Of a stretch of 34,409 bases of DNA, positions 16,495 to 24,246 are shown one piece after another; the first letter of the stretch is position 1; each line of letters opens with the position of its first letter. The notes beneath the pieces are model-generated. The model did no database searches. It had not been told where the DNA came from and saw nothing but the letters and a program-made list of their open reading frames with translations. Both the position numbers and the translations under genes were made by a program. Source of the stretch: Leucobacter sp. OLIS6 (GTDB lineage: Bacteria > Actinomycetota > Actinomycetes > Actinomycetales > Microbacteriaceae); contig NZ_MRAV01000006.1 in NCBI RefSeq assembly GCF_002752355.1, positions 1 through 34,409 on the forward strand. Reading direction: 5' to 3'.

Positions 16495-16842
16495 ATGTTC
16501 GTAGTCACGACGAATGACGTACCCGGCTACCGCATCACGCAGGTGCTGGGCGAGGTGATGGGGCTGACGGTGCGCTCCGCGAACTTCGGTCAGAACTTCA
16601 CCGCGGGCTTCCGCTCGCTCGGCGGCGGCGAGATGCCCGAGTACACCAAGGTCATCTACGAGTCGCGCTGGGAGGTCATGAACCGCATGTGGTCGGAGGC
16701 GCAGCAGCGCGGCGCCAACGCGGTCATCGCCATGCGCTTCGATTCCGGATCGATCGGCAGCTTCACCGAGTTCTGCGCCTACGGCACGGCCGTGGTGATC
16801 GAACCCCTGGCGCCGCAGGCGCCCGCGAACCCGGCGCAGTAG
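16495..16842 (+). CDS. YbjQ/UPF0145 family protein
   Basis: The 115-residue protein matches the YbjQ family: an opening VTTNDVPGYRITQVLGEVMGLTVRS, a middle segment with EVMNRMWSEAQQRGANAVIAMRFDS, and a final Phe-Cys-Ala-Tyr-Gly-Thr-Ala strand. The family is a small pentameric fold labelled heavy-metal-binding, though the function remains unproven. It lacks signal peptide or membrane segment, so it is cytoplasmic. GAAGAGGAA precedes the ATG by about 5 bases. It is convergent with the histidine phosphatase gene and shares a bidirectional hairpin with it. Confidence 0.88.
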   Translation: MFVVTTNDVPGYRITQVLGEVMGLTVRSANFGQNFTAGFRSLGGGEMPEYTKVIYESRWEVMNRMWSEAQQRGANAVIAMRFDSGSIGSFTEFCAYGTAVVIEPLAPQAPANPAQ

Positions 16843-16846
16843 AGAT

Positions 16847-16880
16847 TCCGCCGGAGCCCGGAGCCCGGACTCCGGGCGGA
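16847..16880. terminator. Shared hairpin between convergent genes
   Basis: An imperfect GC stem (16847-16856 with 16870-16880, one bulged base) lies between the YbjQ-like stop on the plus strand and the histidine phosphatase stop on the minus strand. It could terminate both. Confidence 0.5.
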
Positions 16881-16886
16881 CCGGGG

Positions 16887-17474
16887 TCAGAGCGCGTGCT
16901 GCCCTGCGGGTGCGCCGAGCCTGCGGATCGTCGTGGCTCCGCCGCCCACCGGGAGGATCAGCCACACCTCGCCGTTCAGGATCCGCGGTATCGGCGCTCC
17001 GCTCAGCTCCGCGAGCGCCGCGCGCATGAGGGCGCCGTGGGCGATCGCGATCGACCCGGGTTCCTGCTCGCGCAGACGTGAGAGGGCGGCGGCTCCCCGG
17101 CGGGCGAGCGCTTCCGGGGGCTCGGCGTCGGGGATCGCGAGTCCGGGCCAGCGCAGCTCAGCCTCGGCCACGGGGAGGCCCTCCGCCGCCCCGAAGTCGC
17201 GCTCGATCAGGTCCGTCGAGCGATTCGGAGCGGGGAGCCCGAGCGCGGCCGCGATGATGCGCCCGGTCTCGGCGGCCCGACCGAGCGGTGACGCGACGAC
17301 CCGGCTCCAGGTGCCGGCCTCCCGCAGGATCTCGGCGGTCTCCCGGGCTTGCGCCCGCCCACGCGCGTTCAGGGGGACCTCGCTGCGCCCCTGGATCCGC
17401 CGTCCGATGTTCCAGTCGGTCTCGCCGTGCCGCACCACTGCGATTCCGCGGGCCGGAGCGTCCGGCCGCTTCAT
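16887..17474 (-). CDS. Histidine phosphatase (phosphoglycerate mutase-like)
   Basis: The 195-residue cytoplasmic protein belongs to the histidine phosphatase superfamily. The catalytic RHGE motif has Arg15 and phospho-acceptor His16, DFGAAEGL holds the acid Glu, and the second His is in IAIAHGALMR. Other members remove phosphate from sugars, phosphoglycerate or cofactors. Its ATG overlaps the stop of the ABC ATPase gene by 4 bases (ATGA at 17474-17471), so it is translationally coupled to the transporter. It is the last gene of a six-gene run and the third phosphatase fold in it. This favours a role in dephosphorylating the imported substrate. Confidence 0.9.
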   Translation of the reverse strand: MKRPDAPARGIAVVRHGETDWNIGRRIQGRSEVPLNARGRAQARETAEILREAGTWSRVVASPLGRAAETGRIIAAALGLPAPNRSTDLIERDFGAAEGLPVAEAELRWPGLAIPDAEPPEALARRGAAALSRLREQEPGSIAIAHGALMRAALAELSGAPIPRILNGEVWLILPVGGGATTIRRLGAPAGQHAL

Positions 17475-18625
17475 ACGACAGTGCCGAGCGGCTGCCGGGG
17501 CGCGGTGCTCGCGCGGTGCTCGCGGAGCGGTTCCTGCGGCGGCGCGGTGGCCGCCCCCGGCTCCTGCTCCTGCGCGAACAGCACGGCCCGGTCGATCTCG
17601 ACGCGGACCCGCGTGCCGGCGGAGCAGCGCGCACCGGGCATCCTCGAGCGGAGCGTCCGTCCGGACCACTGCACGATGAGCTCATCGCCGCTCCGACCGA
17701 ACAGGGAGGATTCGACGGTCGCGGTGCCCGCGGCGTCCGGGATCACCCGAACGTGCTCGGGCTGGATCGCGAGTTCCGCTTCCTCGCCGGACCTCGGACG
17801 CGTCCGATGATCTGCGGACGCGATCCGGTCGAGGGGGATCTCGAGCGGCAGCCCGTGCGCGCGGAAGTGTCCCGGTGCGAGCACGCCCCGCACGATCGCG
17901 GCGTCGGCGAGGAAGCGCGCGACGAACGGCGTCGCCGGTCGATCCAGGAGGCCCGTGGGAGCCCCGACCTGCTGGACGCGCCCGCCGTCGAGCACGACGA
18001 CCCGGTCCGCGAGCGCCAGCGCCTCGCTGCGGTCGTGCGTCACGTGCAGCACGGTGAGCCCGAGCGAATCGGTGAGCGCGCGGAGTTCGAGCCGCAGCCG
18101 GTCGCGCAGCGGCTCGTCGAGCGCCGAGAGCGCTTCGTCGAGCAGGAGCACGCGGGGGCGGGCGATGATCGCGCGGGCGATCGCGACGCGCTGCCGCTGT
18201 CCGCCGGAGAGCGTGGCCGGGTCGCGCCGCTCGGTGCCCGGCAGCCCGACCAGTTCGAGCGCTTCGGCGACCCGCTGCCTCCGCTCGGCGCGCGGCACAC
18301 CCGCGCGCTGCAGCGGGTACGCGATGTTGCGCCCCACGTTCCAGTGGGGCCAGACCGCGTGCTGCTGGAACACCATGCCGAGGCCGCGGCGTTCCGGTTC
18401 GACGCTCCGGGTCGGCGATGCGACCAGGGCGTCGCCGATGCTGACGGTACCGGCGGTCGGCGAGACGAACCCGGCGACGGTGCGCAGCAGAGTGGTCTTG
18501 CCGGAGCCGGACGGGCCGACGAGGGCGACGAACTCGCCGTCGCCGATGCGGAGATCGACGTCCGCGAGCCCGAGGTGGCCGCCCGGGTAGGCGAGGCTGA
18601 CGGAGTCGAGGGTGACGGAAGACAC
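17471..18625 (-). CDS. ABC transporter ATP-binding protein (Afu/Fbp/PotA-like)
   Basis: The 384-residue protein has Walker A GPSGSGKTT, Q-loop VFQQHAVWPH, signature LSGGQRQRVAIARA, Walker B VLLLDEALSALDE and switch His in HVTHD, followed by a C-terminal TOBE-like region (AIQPEHVRV). This layout is that of the MalK/PotA/FbpC importer ATPases. The GTG start at 18625 is preferred because AGGA lies 7 bases before it and the nucleotide-binding domain starts at once. The frame stays open to 20200, but the extension is the Arg-rich shadow of the permease gene. The gap to the permease is 8 bases and the next gene overlaps by 4. It energises the neighbouring fused permease. Confidence 0.93.
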   Translation of the reverse strand: MSSVTLDSVSLAYPGGHLGLADVDLRIGDGEFVALVGPSGSGKTTLLRTVAGFVSPTAGTVSIGDALVASPTRSVEPERRGLGMVFQQHAVWPHWNVGRNIAYPLQRAGVPRAERRQRVAEALELVGLPGTERRDPATLSGGQRQRVAIARAIIARPRVLLLDEALSALDEPLRDRLRLELRALTDSLGLTVLHVTHDRSEALALADRVVVLDGGRVQQVGAPTGLLDRPATPFVARFLADAAIVRGVLAPGHFRAHGLPLEIPLDRIASADHRTRPRSGEEAELAIQPEHVRVIPDAAGTATVESSLFGRSGDELIVQWSGRTLRSRMPGARCSAGTRVRVEIDRAVLFAQEQEPGAATAPPQEPLREHRASTAPRQPLGTVV

Positions 18626-18633
18626 GTGCGGTC

Positions 18634-20343
18634 CTAACGGTGTGAGCGGGCGGTGATGCCGAGGCCGAGCAGGCCGACCACGGCGACGATGAGCGAGAGG
18701 GCGGACGAGGCGCCAGAAGCGCCCGCCTGCTGCAGATTGAAGATGACGACGCCGAGGGTCTGCGAGCCCGGGGAGAGCAGCAGCACCGACAGGGTGAGTT
18801 CGCGCACCGCGGTGAGCGCGACGAGGATCGCCCCCGAGATCGCCGCCGGCACGGCCATGCGGCACGAGATGTCCCAGAGCGCGCGCAGCCGGGAGGCGCC
18901 CGAGATGCGCGCCGCCTCCTCGGCGGTGGTGGGCGTCGCCGACAGCGGGGCGTGCACCGACTGCACCACGAGCGCGAGGAACGAGGTGAGATAGGCGCAG
19001 AGGATCAGCCAGGGCGTGTTGTGCAGGCCGATCCGCGGAGCGATGACGAGCCAGGCGACCGCGATCACGAGGCCGGGGATCGCCTGCGGGAGCAGGGCGA
19101 TGCCGAGCAACGGTGCGTTGCCGCGGGAACGGGTGCGGGTGACGAGCGCGCCGATCCCGAGCCCCAGGATTCCGGAGATCAGCGCCGCCAGCGTCGCGAG
19201 CATCACGGAGTTGCCGATGCCGGCCAGCGTGCCCGAGGCTGAGAGTGCCCGCTCGAAGTTCGCGAGGGTCGCGGTCTCGACCGAGAGCGCGACTCCGGGC
19301 GCGGGCAGCAGCGACTGGATCGTGAGCGTGACGAGCGGCAGCACGGTCACGGCGAGCACGAGCAGTGCGGTGACGACCGTGACCGGGGTGCGCGCCGCAC
19401 CGAGGGGAAGCCGCGCGGGGGCGCCCGCCTGCGCGTCGAGCTCGACCCGGGCGCGTCCGCTCAGCGTGCCGACCCCGACGCCGAGCAGCGCGATCACCAG
19501 CAGCACCGCGCCGATGGCGGCGACGACCGCGAGCGGATCCTCGACGGTGCCCGACTGCAGGTAGCGGTAGACGAGCGTGGAGAGGGTCACGTAGCGCTCC
19601 GGCAGTCCGACGATCGAGGGGATGCCGAAGTCGGCCAGGTTCGAGACCGCGATGAGGGTGAACGACGACAGCATCGCCGGGCGCAGCAGGGGCGCGGTGA
19701 TCTCCAGCAGCGCGCGAGGGGCCGAGGACCCCGCGATCCGAGCCGCCTGCTCGAGGTCCGCGGGGATCCGGCGCAGCGCCGCGGTGACGATCAGCATCGC
19801 GATCGGCGCGCTGTGCAGCGTCAGCAGGAACACCACGCCGTCGCCGCCGTACAGGTTCCAGAGGGGGCCGCCGAAGTGCCGTGCCCAGAACGTGTTCAGC
19901 GCCGAGGAAGGTCCGAGCAGGCTCAGCCAGGCGATGGCGCCGACGAACGGCGGCATCAGCATCGGGCTCAGCGCGAGCAGCCGGAGGGCGCCGCGGAACC
20001 GGATATCGGTGCGCTCGAGCAGGAGCGCGAGCGCGGCGCCGATGAGCACGGCGAGCGCGCCGGACACGACGGCGGAGAGGAGGGAGTTGGTCGCGGCACC
20101 GAGCACATCCGGGTCCGCGAGCGCGGACCAGCCGCCGCCGGTCGCCGCGAGTACGACGATCGCGGCGATCGGAACGATGATCAGTGCGGCGACGGCGCAC
20201 CAGAGCGCGGCGCGCGTCACGGTGAGGCCGTCGAACCGGGCCGTCGAGAGGGCTCGACCGCGGAGGCCGCGGCCCCCGACCGCTCCGGTGGGAGCGGTCG
20301 GGGGCGCGGACGTCGCCGCGATCGGGCTACTGGAAGAGGCCAT
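18634..20343 (-). CDS. ABC transporter permease, fused two-domain (Fbp/Afu type)
   Basis: The 569-residue protein contains two permease domains of about six helices each, as in FbpB/AfuB and PhnU/V fusions. Each domain has an EAA-like loop: EQAARIAGSSAPRALLEITAPLL and EEAARISGASRLRALWDISCRMA lead to the ATPase contact. The N-terminal 30 residues are Ala/Ser/Pro-rich and disordered. ATG 20343 overlaps the end of the binding-protein gene by 17 bases, with only a weak ribosome site. GTG 20220 would lie past the hairpin but has no ribosome site either. It forms the membrane channel for the substrate delivered by the lipoprotein. Confidence 0.9.
   Translation of the reverse strand: MASSSSPIAATSAPPTAPTGAVGGRGLRGRALSTARFDGLTVTRAALWCAVAALIIVPIAAIVVLAATGGGWSALADPDVLGAATNSLLSAVVSGALAVLIGAALALLLERTDIRFRGALRLLALSPMLMPPFVGAIAWLSLLGPSSALNTFWARHFGGPLWNLYGGDGVVFLLTLHSAPIAMLIVTAALRRIPADLEQAARIAGSSAPRALLEITAPLLRPAMLSSFTLIAVSNLADFGIPSIVGLPERYVTLSTLVYRYLQSGTVEDPLAVVAAIGAVLLVIALLGVGVGTLSGRARVELDAQAGAPARLPLGAARTPVTVVTALLVLAVTVLPLVTLTIQSLLPAPGVALSVETATLANFERALSASGTLAGIGNSVMLATLAALISGILGLGIGALVTRTRSRGNAPLLGIALLPQAIPGLVIAVAWLVIAPRIGLHNTPWLILCAYLTSFLALVVQSVHAPLSATPTTAEEAARISGASRLRALWDISCRMAVPAAISGAILVALTAVRELTLSVLLLSPGSQTLGVVIFNLQQAGASGASSALSLIVAVVGLLGLGITARSHR
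20272..20305 (-). terminator. Hairpin inside permease 5' end, after binding-protein gene
   Basis: A perfect 15-bp stem (20272-20286 with 20291-20305) and 4-base loop lie 22 bases past the binding-protein stop but within the annotated permease start region. It may be a partial terminator or mRNA-stabilising element that raises binding protein over permease. Confidence 0.6.
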
Positions 20344-21367
20344 TGAAGGTCTTGACCGCGTCGGCCTGCGAGGCGCGGATGGTCTCGAGGCTCGGGGTGA
20401 GCAGGGTGATGTCGGCGAGCGCGGGCGCGCCCTTCGGGCTCTCGACGTCGTCGCGGATGGGCAGGTACGACTGCGAGGCGGCGATCTCCTGGCCCTCCTT
20501 GCTGATGAGGAAGTCGACGAACAGCTTCGACGCCTCGGGCTCCTTCGTGTCGGCGAAGATCCCGACCGGCTGCGAGACGAAGGGCACGCCCTCGCTCGGG
20601 TAGACGGCCTTGATCGGGGATCCCGCGGCCGCGAGGTCGCGCACGAGGGAGTCGACCACGATGCCGACCGGGCTGCTGCCGTCGGCGACGGCCTGCGAGA
20701 CCGGGCCGTTGCTGTCGGCGATCAACGGCTTGTTCTTCGCCAGGCCCTCGAGCCAGGTCGTGCCGAGCGACTTCTCGTCCAGCCACACGGCCGCGTTGTA
20801 GGCCGCCGCACCCGAGACGTCGGGGTTCGGCATCGCGATCTTGCCGGCGTACTTCGGATCGGTGAGATCCTTCCACGACTTCGGCGCATCGGTGATGACG
20901 TTCGTGTTGACCGCGATGACGGTCGGGATGATGCGGGTGCCGACGTAGAAGTGCTCCGGGTCGACGAGATCCTTCGAGAGCTTCGCGGCCTCGGGCGACT
21001 CGTAGGCGAGCAGCAGGTCGCGCTCCGCGTAGCCCTCGAAGGTGCCCGCATCCGCGGCGAGCAGCAGGTCGGCACCGATGTCGCCGGCCTTCTCCTCCGC
21101 GGCGATGCGCGCGGTGAGGTCGCCGGTGCCGGCACGGAACACCTTGACGGTGATCTTGGGCTGCTTCTTGGAGAACGCGGCCACGACCGCGTCGATCTTC
21201 TCCTGCGGTTCCGAGGTGTAGAGCGTGATAGTCGAGGCCTCGGTCGCCTGGGCCGGGCCGGAATCGGAGCCGCCGGTCGAGTTCGCCGCGGAGGCGGCGC
21301 AGCCGGTGAGCGTGAGAGCGGAGAGGGCGAATGCGGCGATGACGCCGAGCGAGCGGTTACGGGACAT
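20327..21367 (-). CDS. Extracellular solute-binding lipoprotein (Fbp/Afu/PhnS-like)
   Basis: The 346-residue protein has a signal peptide and lipobox (LTLTGC, Cys about residue 23), so it is membrane-anchored outside the cell. The mature part opens TITLYTSEPQEKIDAVVAAF, as in the Fbp/AfuA/2-aminoethylphosphonate family. Where FbpA has adjacent iron-binding tyrosines, this protein reads GIVVDSLVRDL, so iron is unlikely. AfuA-type relatives are known to bind hexose phosphates and PhnS-type relatives bind 2-aminoethylphosphonate. The start at 21367 has AGGAAG upstream and gives a normal signal peptide. It overlaps the metallophosphoesterase gene by 11 bases. Confidence 0.9.
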   Translation of the reverse strand: MSRNRSLGVIAAFALSALTLTGCAASAANSTGGSDSGPAQATEASTITLYTSEPQEKIDAVVAAFSKKQPKITVKVFRAGTGDLTARIAAEEKAGDIGADLLLAADAGTFEGYAERDLLLAYESPEAAKLSKDLVDPEHFYVGTRIIPTVIAVNTNVITDAPKSWKDLTDPKYAGKIAMPNPDVSGAAAYNAAVWLDEKSLGTTWLEGLAKNKPLIADSNGPVSQAVADGSSPVGIVVDSLVRDLAAAGSPIKAVYPSEGVPFVSQPVGIFADTKEPEASKLFVDFLISKEGQEIAASQSYLPIRDDVESPKGAPALADITLLTPSLETIRASQADAVKTFNGLFQ

Positions 21368-22172
21368 GGGTCGCTTCCTGTCGTGCGTGGGTGAGTGTGC
21401 GGGTGAAGAGGGGTCGGGGGGCGTGCAGCGAGACCGTCGAGGCGACGACGCCGTCGCCCGACAGCTGCACGAGTGCGAACATGGGGGAGTCGTGTCCCGC
21501 GACCGCGTCGGGGCCGGCATCCATGACCTGGTGGTAGGCGAGGGACGGCCCGACGAAGACCGGGATCCCGCGCACCTGGGCCGAGAGCCCGTGGTGGAAA
21601 TGGCCGGCGAGGATCGCGCGGACGTCCGATCCTTCGAGCACCGCGAGCAGCGCGTCGGCGTTCGCGAGCCCCTGGCTCCGCAGCGTCGGCAGCGGCGATC
21701 CGATCGGCGCGTGGTGCAGCGCGATGACGCTGCCCCGCTCGGCGGGGGTCGCGAGCTCGGCGGCGAGCCATTCGAGCTGCTCCGCGTCGAGCTCGCCGCG
21801 GTGGGAATCGAGTCGGATCACCCGGATGCCGTCGATGCGCTCCGCCGAGACGTGCCCCGACTCGTGCCCGGGCAGCAGGCGTGCGGCGACGGGGTCGTCG
21901 TGATTGCCGAGCACCGTGAGCACCGGGGCGCCCAAGCGGGTTCCGAGCCTGCGGCAGGCATCCGCCACCGCCGCGTACGCCCCGGGATTGCCCCGTTCGA
22001 CGAGGTCGCCGGTGATCACGACGGCCTCCGGGGTGATCCCCGTTGCCCGCGCGTAGTCGCCGACCCGCTCGAGGCGCGCGATCCCGTCGACCGCGCCGTA
22101 GAGCAGCCCGCTCTCGGTCGCGTGCACATCGCTCAGGTGCAGGATCGTGAACCGGCCGGTCTCGCGGCTCAT
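21357..22172 (-). CDS. Calcineurin-like metallophosphoesterase (CpdA/class III type)
   Basis: The 271-residue protein is a binuclear metal phosphodiesterase. Motifs in order: Asp15-x-His17 (LSDVH), Asp56 in ITGDLVE, Asn90-His91 in LGNHD, His in ALHHAP, and GHFHHG. These are the standard metal ligands of CpdA/GpdQ-like enzymes, which cleave cyclic AMP, glycerophosphodiesters or other diesters. No signal peptide is seen, so it acts in the cytoplasm. The ATG at 22172 overlaps the stop of the preceding phosphatase gene (ATGA). Coupling with a transporter suggests that it opens an imported phosphodiester, leaving a monoester for the other phosphatases. Confidence 0.92.
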   Translation of the reverse strand: MSRETGRFTILHLSDVHATESGLLYGAVDGIARLERVGDYARATGITPEAVVITGDLVERGNPGAYAAVADACRRLGTRLGAPVLTVLGNHDDPVAARLLPGHESGHVSAERIDGIRVIRLDSHRGELDAEQLEWLAAELATPAERGSVIALHHAPIGSPLPTLRSQGLANADALLAVLEGSDVRAILAGHFHHGLSAQVRGIPVFVGPSLAYHQVMDAGPDAVAGHDSPMFALVQLSGDGVVASTVSLHAPRPLFTRTLTHARQEATHVP

Positions 22173-22912
22173 TGCACCGGCTCCGGGAGCACCGCGGCGG
22201 TGCGGTCGGCCGAGCGCGCCGCCGTGCGATCGGAGGTGCGGTCGGCCGAGCGGTCCGCGAGGGCCGCGAGCTGCGCCGGCGTCGCTCCGCGGTCGATCAG
22301 GTAGGCGTCGACGCCTCCCAGCCGGTCGACGAGTTCGAGGGCGTACTCCAGTGCCTCCGCGGGGCTGTCGAGATGCAACCGCTCGGCTTCGGCGCGGACC
22401 GCGGGCGTCAGATCGAGCGCGTCGAGCTGCGCGGCCGCGATCCCGGCTCGCGCCGGGCGCACCGAAGCCCCGGACAGTGCATAGTCGGCGGTGACCTCGC
22501 TCCGTGGCTCGCCCGCGGCGAGCCGGGCGAGCGCGACGACGAGGCCCGTGCGGTCCTTGCCCGCCGTGCAGTGCACCACGACGGTGCCCGGATGCTCGGC
22601 GATCTCGGAGACGGCGGCCGCGACCCGATCGCCGCGTTCCGTCAGCAGTCCTGTGTAGATCCGTTCGAGCGATCCCGTCGCGGGCGGAACCTCCCCGTAG
22701 AGCGGCAGCGAACGCACGCGGATCCCGTGGGTCGGCTGGGCCCGCTCGCCGGGCTCGCGCAGATCGAGCACCAGATCGACGCCTCGCTCGCGCAGCGCGC
22801 GCTCGCCGCCGGGTGCGAGACCGTCGAGCGCGGCGGAGCGCACGAGCCAGGGGCGGTCGGGCCGGCCGAACCCTCGTGCGTTGTAGCTGCCCTCGATCGG
22901 AATGACGTGCAC
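22169..22912 (-). CDS. Tyrosine-phosphatase-like (Y_phosphatase3/MptpB type) enzyme
   Basis: The 247-residue protein carries the P-loop HCTAGKDRTG with nucleophile Cys115 and Arg121, plus the upstream DLRE segment (Asp50), placing it with MptpB-like atypical protein/lipid phosphatases. These hydrolyse phosphotyrosine, phosphoinositides or small phosphomonoesters. The GTG start at 22912 has AGGAGA 8 bases upstream. The C-terminus is a repeated RSADRT/DRTAA tail (about residues 222-240) encoded by a 16-bp direct repeat. It is the first gene of the six-gene run. The context argues for a metabolic rather than signalling substrate, which is inference. Confidence 0.88.
   Translation of the reverse strand: MHVIPIEGSYNARGFGRPDRPWLVRSAALDGLAPGGERALRERGVDLVLDLREPGERAQPTHGIRVRSLPLYGEVPPATGSLERIYTGLLTERGDRVAAAVSEIAEHPGTVVVHCTAGKDRTGLVVALARLAAGEPRSEVTADYALSGASVRPARAGIAAAQLDALDLTPAVRAEAERLHLDSPAEALEYALELVDRLGGVDAYLIDRGATPAQLAALADRSADRTSDRTAARSADRTAAVLPEPVQ
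22201..22252. repeat. 16-bp direct repeat in phosphatase C-terminus
   Basis: TGCGGTCGGCCGAGCG occurs at 22201-22216 and again at 22237-22252, 36 bases apart and in frame. It encodes the duplicated RSADRT segment of the phosphatase tail. Confidence 0.85.
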
Positions 22913-22939
22913 TGCGAGTTTCTCCTGCCGGTTGCGCCC

Positions 22940-22945
22940 GTTACA
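22940..22945 (-). promoter_or_regulatory. Possible -10 of phosphatase-transporter operon
   Basis: TGTAAC on the minus strand lies 27 bases before the GTG at 22912, leaving room for the AGGAGA ribosome site. GTAAC recurs at 22963-22967 (minus strand), a possible operator half-site for the RpiR regulator. The -35 is not evident. Confidence 0.3.
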
Positions 22946-23053
22946 CGGGGTGTGAAATGCGGTTACGCAGAGCAGCTTCCCGAGATCGGGTGTCGGCGGG
23001 GTGAACGACTGGCGGACGCGGCGTGAGCGGCGGGCGAAGGGTGCGGGGCGCGC

Positions 23054-23917
23054 TCAGAGGTCGGCGTCCGCGAGCGCCTCCGCGACGACCTCGCGCATGT
23101 CGAGCGCATCGACGGGGGCGGTGCGCTCCGAGACCTCGGCGACGAGCGCCTGCAGCAGCACCGAGTGACCGAGGCGGTTGAAGAAGGGATCCACCGTGTG
23201 CTGGGTGCCGACCGAACCGGTGGAGAGGGTCACGTCCGCGAGATCGGTCAGCGGTGTTCTGGTGTAGCTGGAGAGCGCGATGACGCGGGCCCCGCGTCGG
23301 CGTGCAGCCCGCACCGTCGCGAGCGTGTGCGCGTTGGCTCCCGAGTGGCTGAGCGCGAGGCAGGCGTCGCGGGAGGTGAGGCTGTGCGCGGCGAACTGCT
23401 GGGCGAGGATGTCGAGCGGGGCCTCCACCGGCCGGCCGACGGTGGCGAACCGCATGGCGGCGTCCTGCAGCGGTGGCGCCGAGAACCCGTTGGCGGCGCA
23501 GACGACGCGGTCGGCGGAGGCCAGCAGTTCGGCCGCGGTCGCGAGCGCCGCGCGATCGATCGCCTGCCGGGCGACGTGCAGCACGGCCCGTGCGCTCTCG
23601 AAGAGGTGGTCGACCGAGTCCCCGGCGGAACCGTCGTCGCCCGCTCCGGGGGCTTCGCGCGCGAGTTCGAGCCGCAGGTGCTGGAACCCGCGGAATCCGA
23701 GCCGCTGACAGGTGCGGATCACGGTCGCGGTGGAGGTGCCCGCCGCCGCCGCGAGCTCCTGCGTCGACCACTGCGGCACCTCGTGCGGGCGATCCAGGAT
23801 CACGCGGGCGACCGCGCCCTCGCTCGCGCCGAGCGTCGCCGCGTGCGCGCGGATCAGCGCGACGACCGCGGTGCGGGTCGCGGGGGGTGCGGCGGAGGGC
23901 GGCGGTGCTGCGGGCAT
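23054..23917 (-). CDS. RpiR/MurR-family regulator (HTH_6 + SIS domain)
   Basis: The 287-residue protein has an N-terminal HTH_6 domain (residues 15-90, with WSTQELAAAAGTSTATVIRTCQRLGF) and a C-terminal SIS domain (about 125-265) with CLALSHSGANAHT, the phosphosugar-binding loop (S-x-S/G-x-T/N pattern). RpiR proteins usually sense sugar phosphates or related phosphorylated metabolites. The start at 23917 has TAGCGT 6 bases upstream, so it is probably leaderless. It lies 141 bases upstream of the phosphatase-transporter operon on the same strand. A phosphosugar-sensing regulator beside three phosphatases and a transporter is the main clue to the substrate class. Confidence 0.9.
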   Translation of the reverse strand: MPAAPPPSAAPPATRTAVVALIRAHAATLGASEGAVARVILDRPHEVPQWSTQELAAAAGTSTATVIRTCQRLGFRGFQHLRLELAREAPGAGDDGSAGDSVDHLFESARAVLHVARQAIDRAALATAAELLASADRVVCAANGFSAPPLQDAAMRFATVGRPVEAPLDILAQQFAAHSLTSRDACLALSHSGANAHTLATVRAARRRGARVIALSSYTRTPLTDLADVTLSTGSVGTQHTVDPFFNRLGHSVLLQALVAEVSERTAPVDALDMREVVAEALADADL

Positions 23918-23923
23918 GGGGTC

Positions 23924-23929
23924 ACGCTA
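23924..23929 (-). promoter_or_regulatory. -10 element for leaderless RpiR gene
   Basis: TAGCGT on the minus strand is followed by 6 bases and then the ATG at 23917. No ribosome site is present, consistent with leaderless transcription. Confidence 0.6.
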
Positions 23930-24006
23930 GGTCGCGAGCGTGAACGTGCGGTGTCCGCGGGGTGTCGGTCCTCTGGCCGCTGCGACGGTTCGGGACGCTG
24001 CCCCGG

Positions 24007-24246
24007 TCAGCCCGCGCGGTCCTCGGCGACGAGCAGTTCGCCGACCGTGCAATCGAGCGCGCGGCAGATCGCCGTGAGGGTGGAGAACCGGATCGCCCGA
24101 GCGCGGTCGTTCTTGAGGACCGAGAGATTGACGATGCTGACGCCGACCGCCTCGCTCAACTCGGTCAGGGTCATGCCGCGGGCGGCCAGCAGTTCGTCGA
24201 GCCGGCAGTGGATCGCGTGCCCGTCCTCGGGCTCCGCCGGGGTCAT
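24007..24246 (-). CDS. XRE/Cro-CI regulator, YozG-like
   Basis: The 79-residue protein is nearly all a helix-turn-helix: RLDELLAARGMTLTELSEAVGVSIVNLSVLKNDRARAIRFSTL read in segments, then ICRALDCTVGELL. The small YozG-type regulators with this layout typically sit beside a DUF2975 membrane protein, as here. The start overlaps the membrane-protein stop by 4 bases (ATGA). It is the last gene of a three-gene operon and probably represses it through the AT-rich site at 25535-25569. Confidence 0.92.
   Translation of the reverse strand: MTPAEPEDGHAIHCRLDELLAARGMTLTELSEAVGVSIVNLSVLKNDRARAIRFSTLTAICRALDCTVGELLVAEDRAG

Noticed and set aside
18626..20200. N-terminal extension of the ABC ATPase frame to 20200
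   Set aside because: The extension is Arg/Pro-rich and lies wholly inside the permease gene; the GTG at 18625 has a ribosome site and starts the domain.
20220..20222. GTG at 20220 as the permease start
   Set aside because: It would avoid the hairpin but has no ribosome site; ATG 20343 is kept with doubt.
20327..21367. Iron(III) transport role for the ABC system
   Set aside because: The position expected to hold FbpA's tyrosine pair reads VVDSLV, and the operon is full of phosphatases rather than iron genes.
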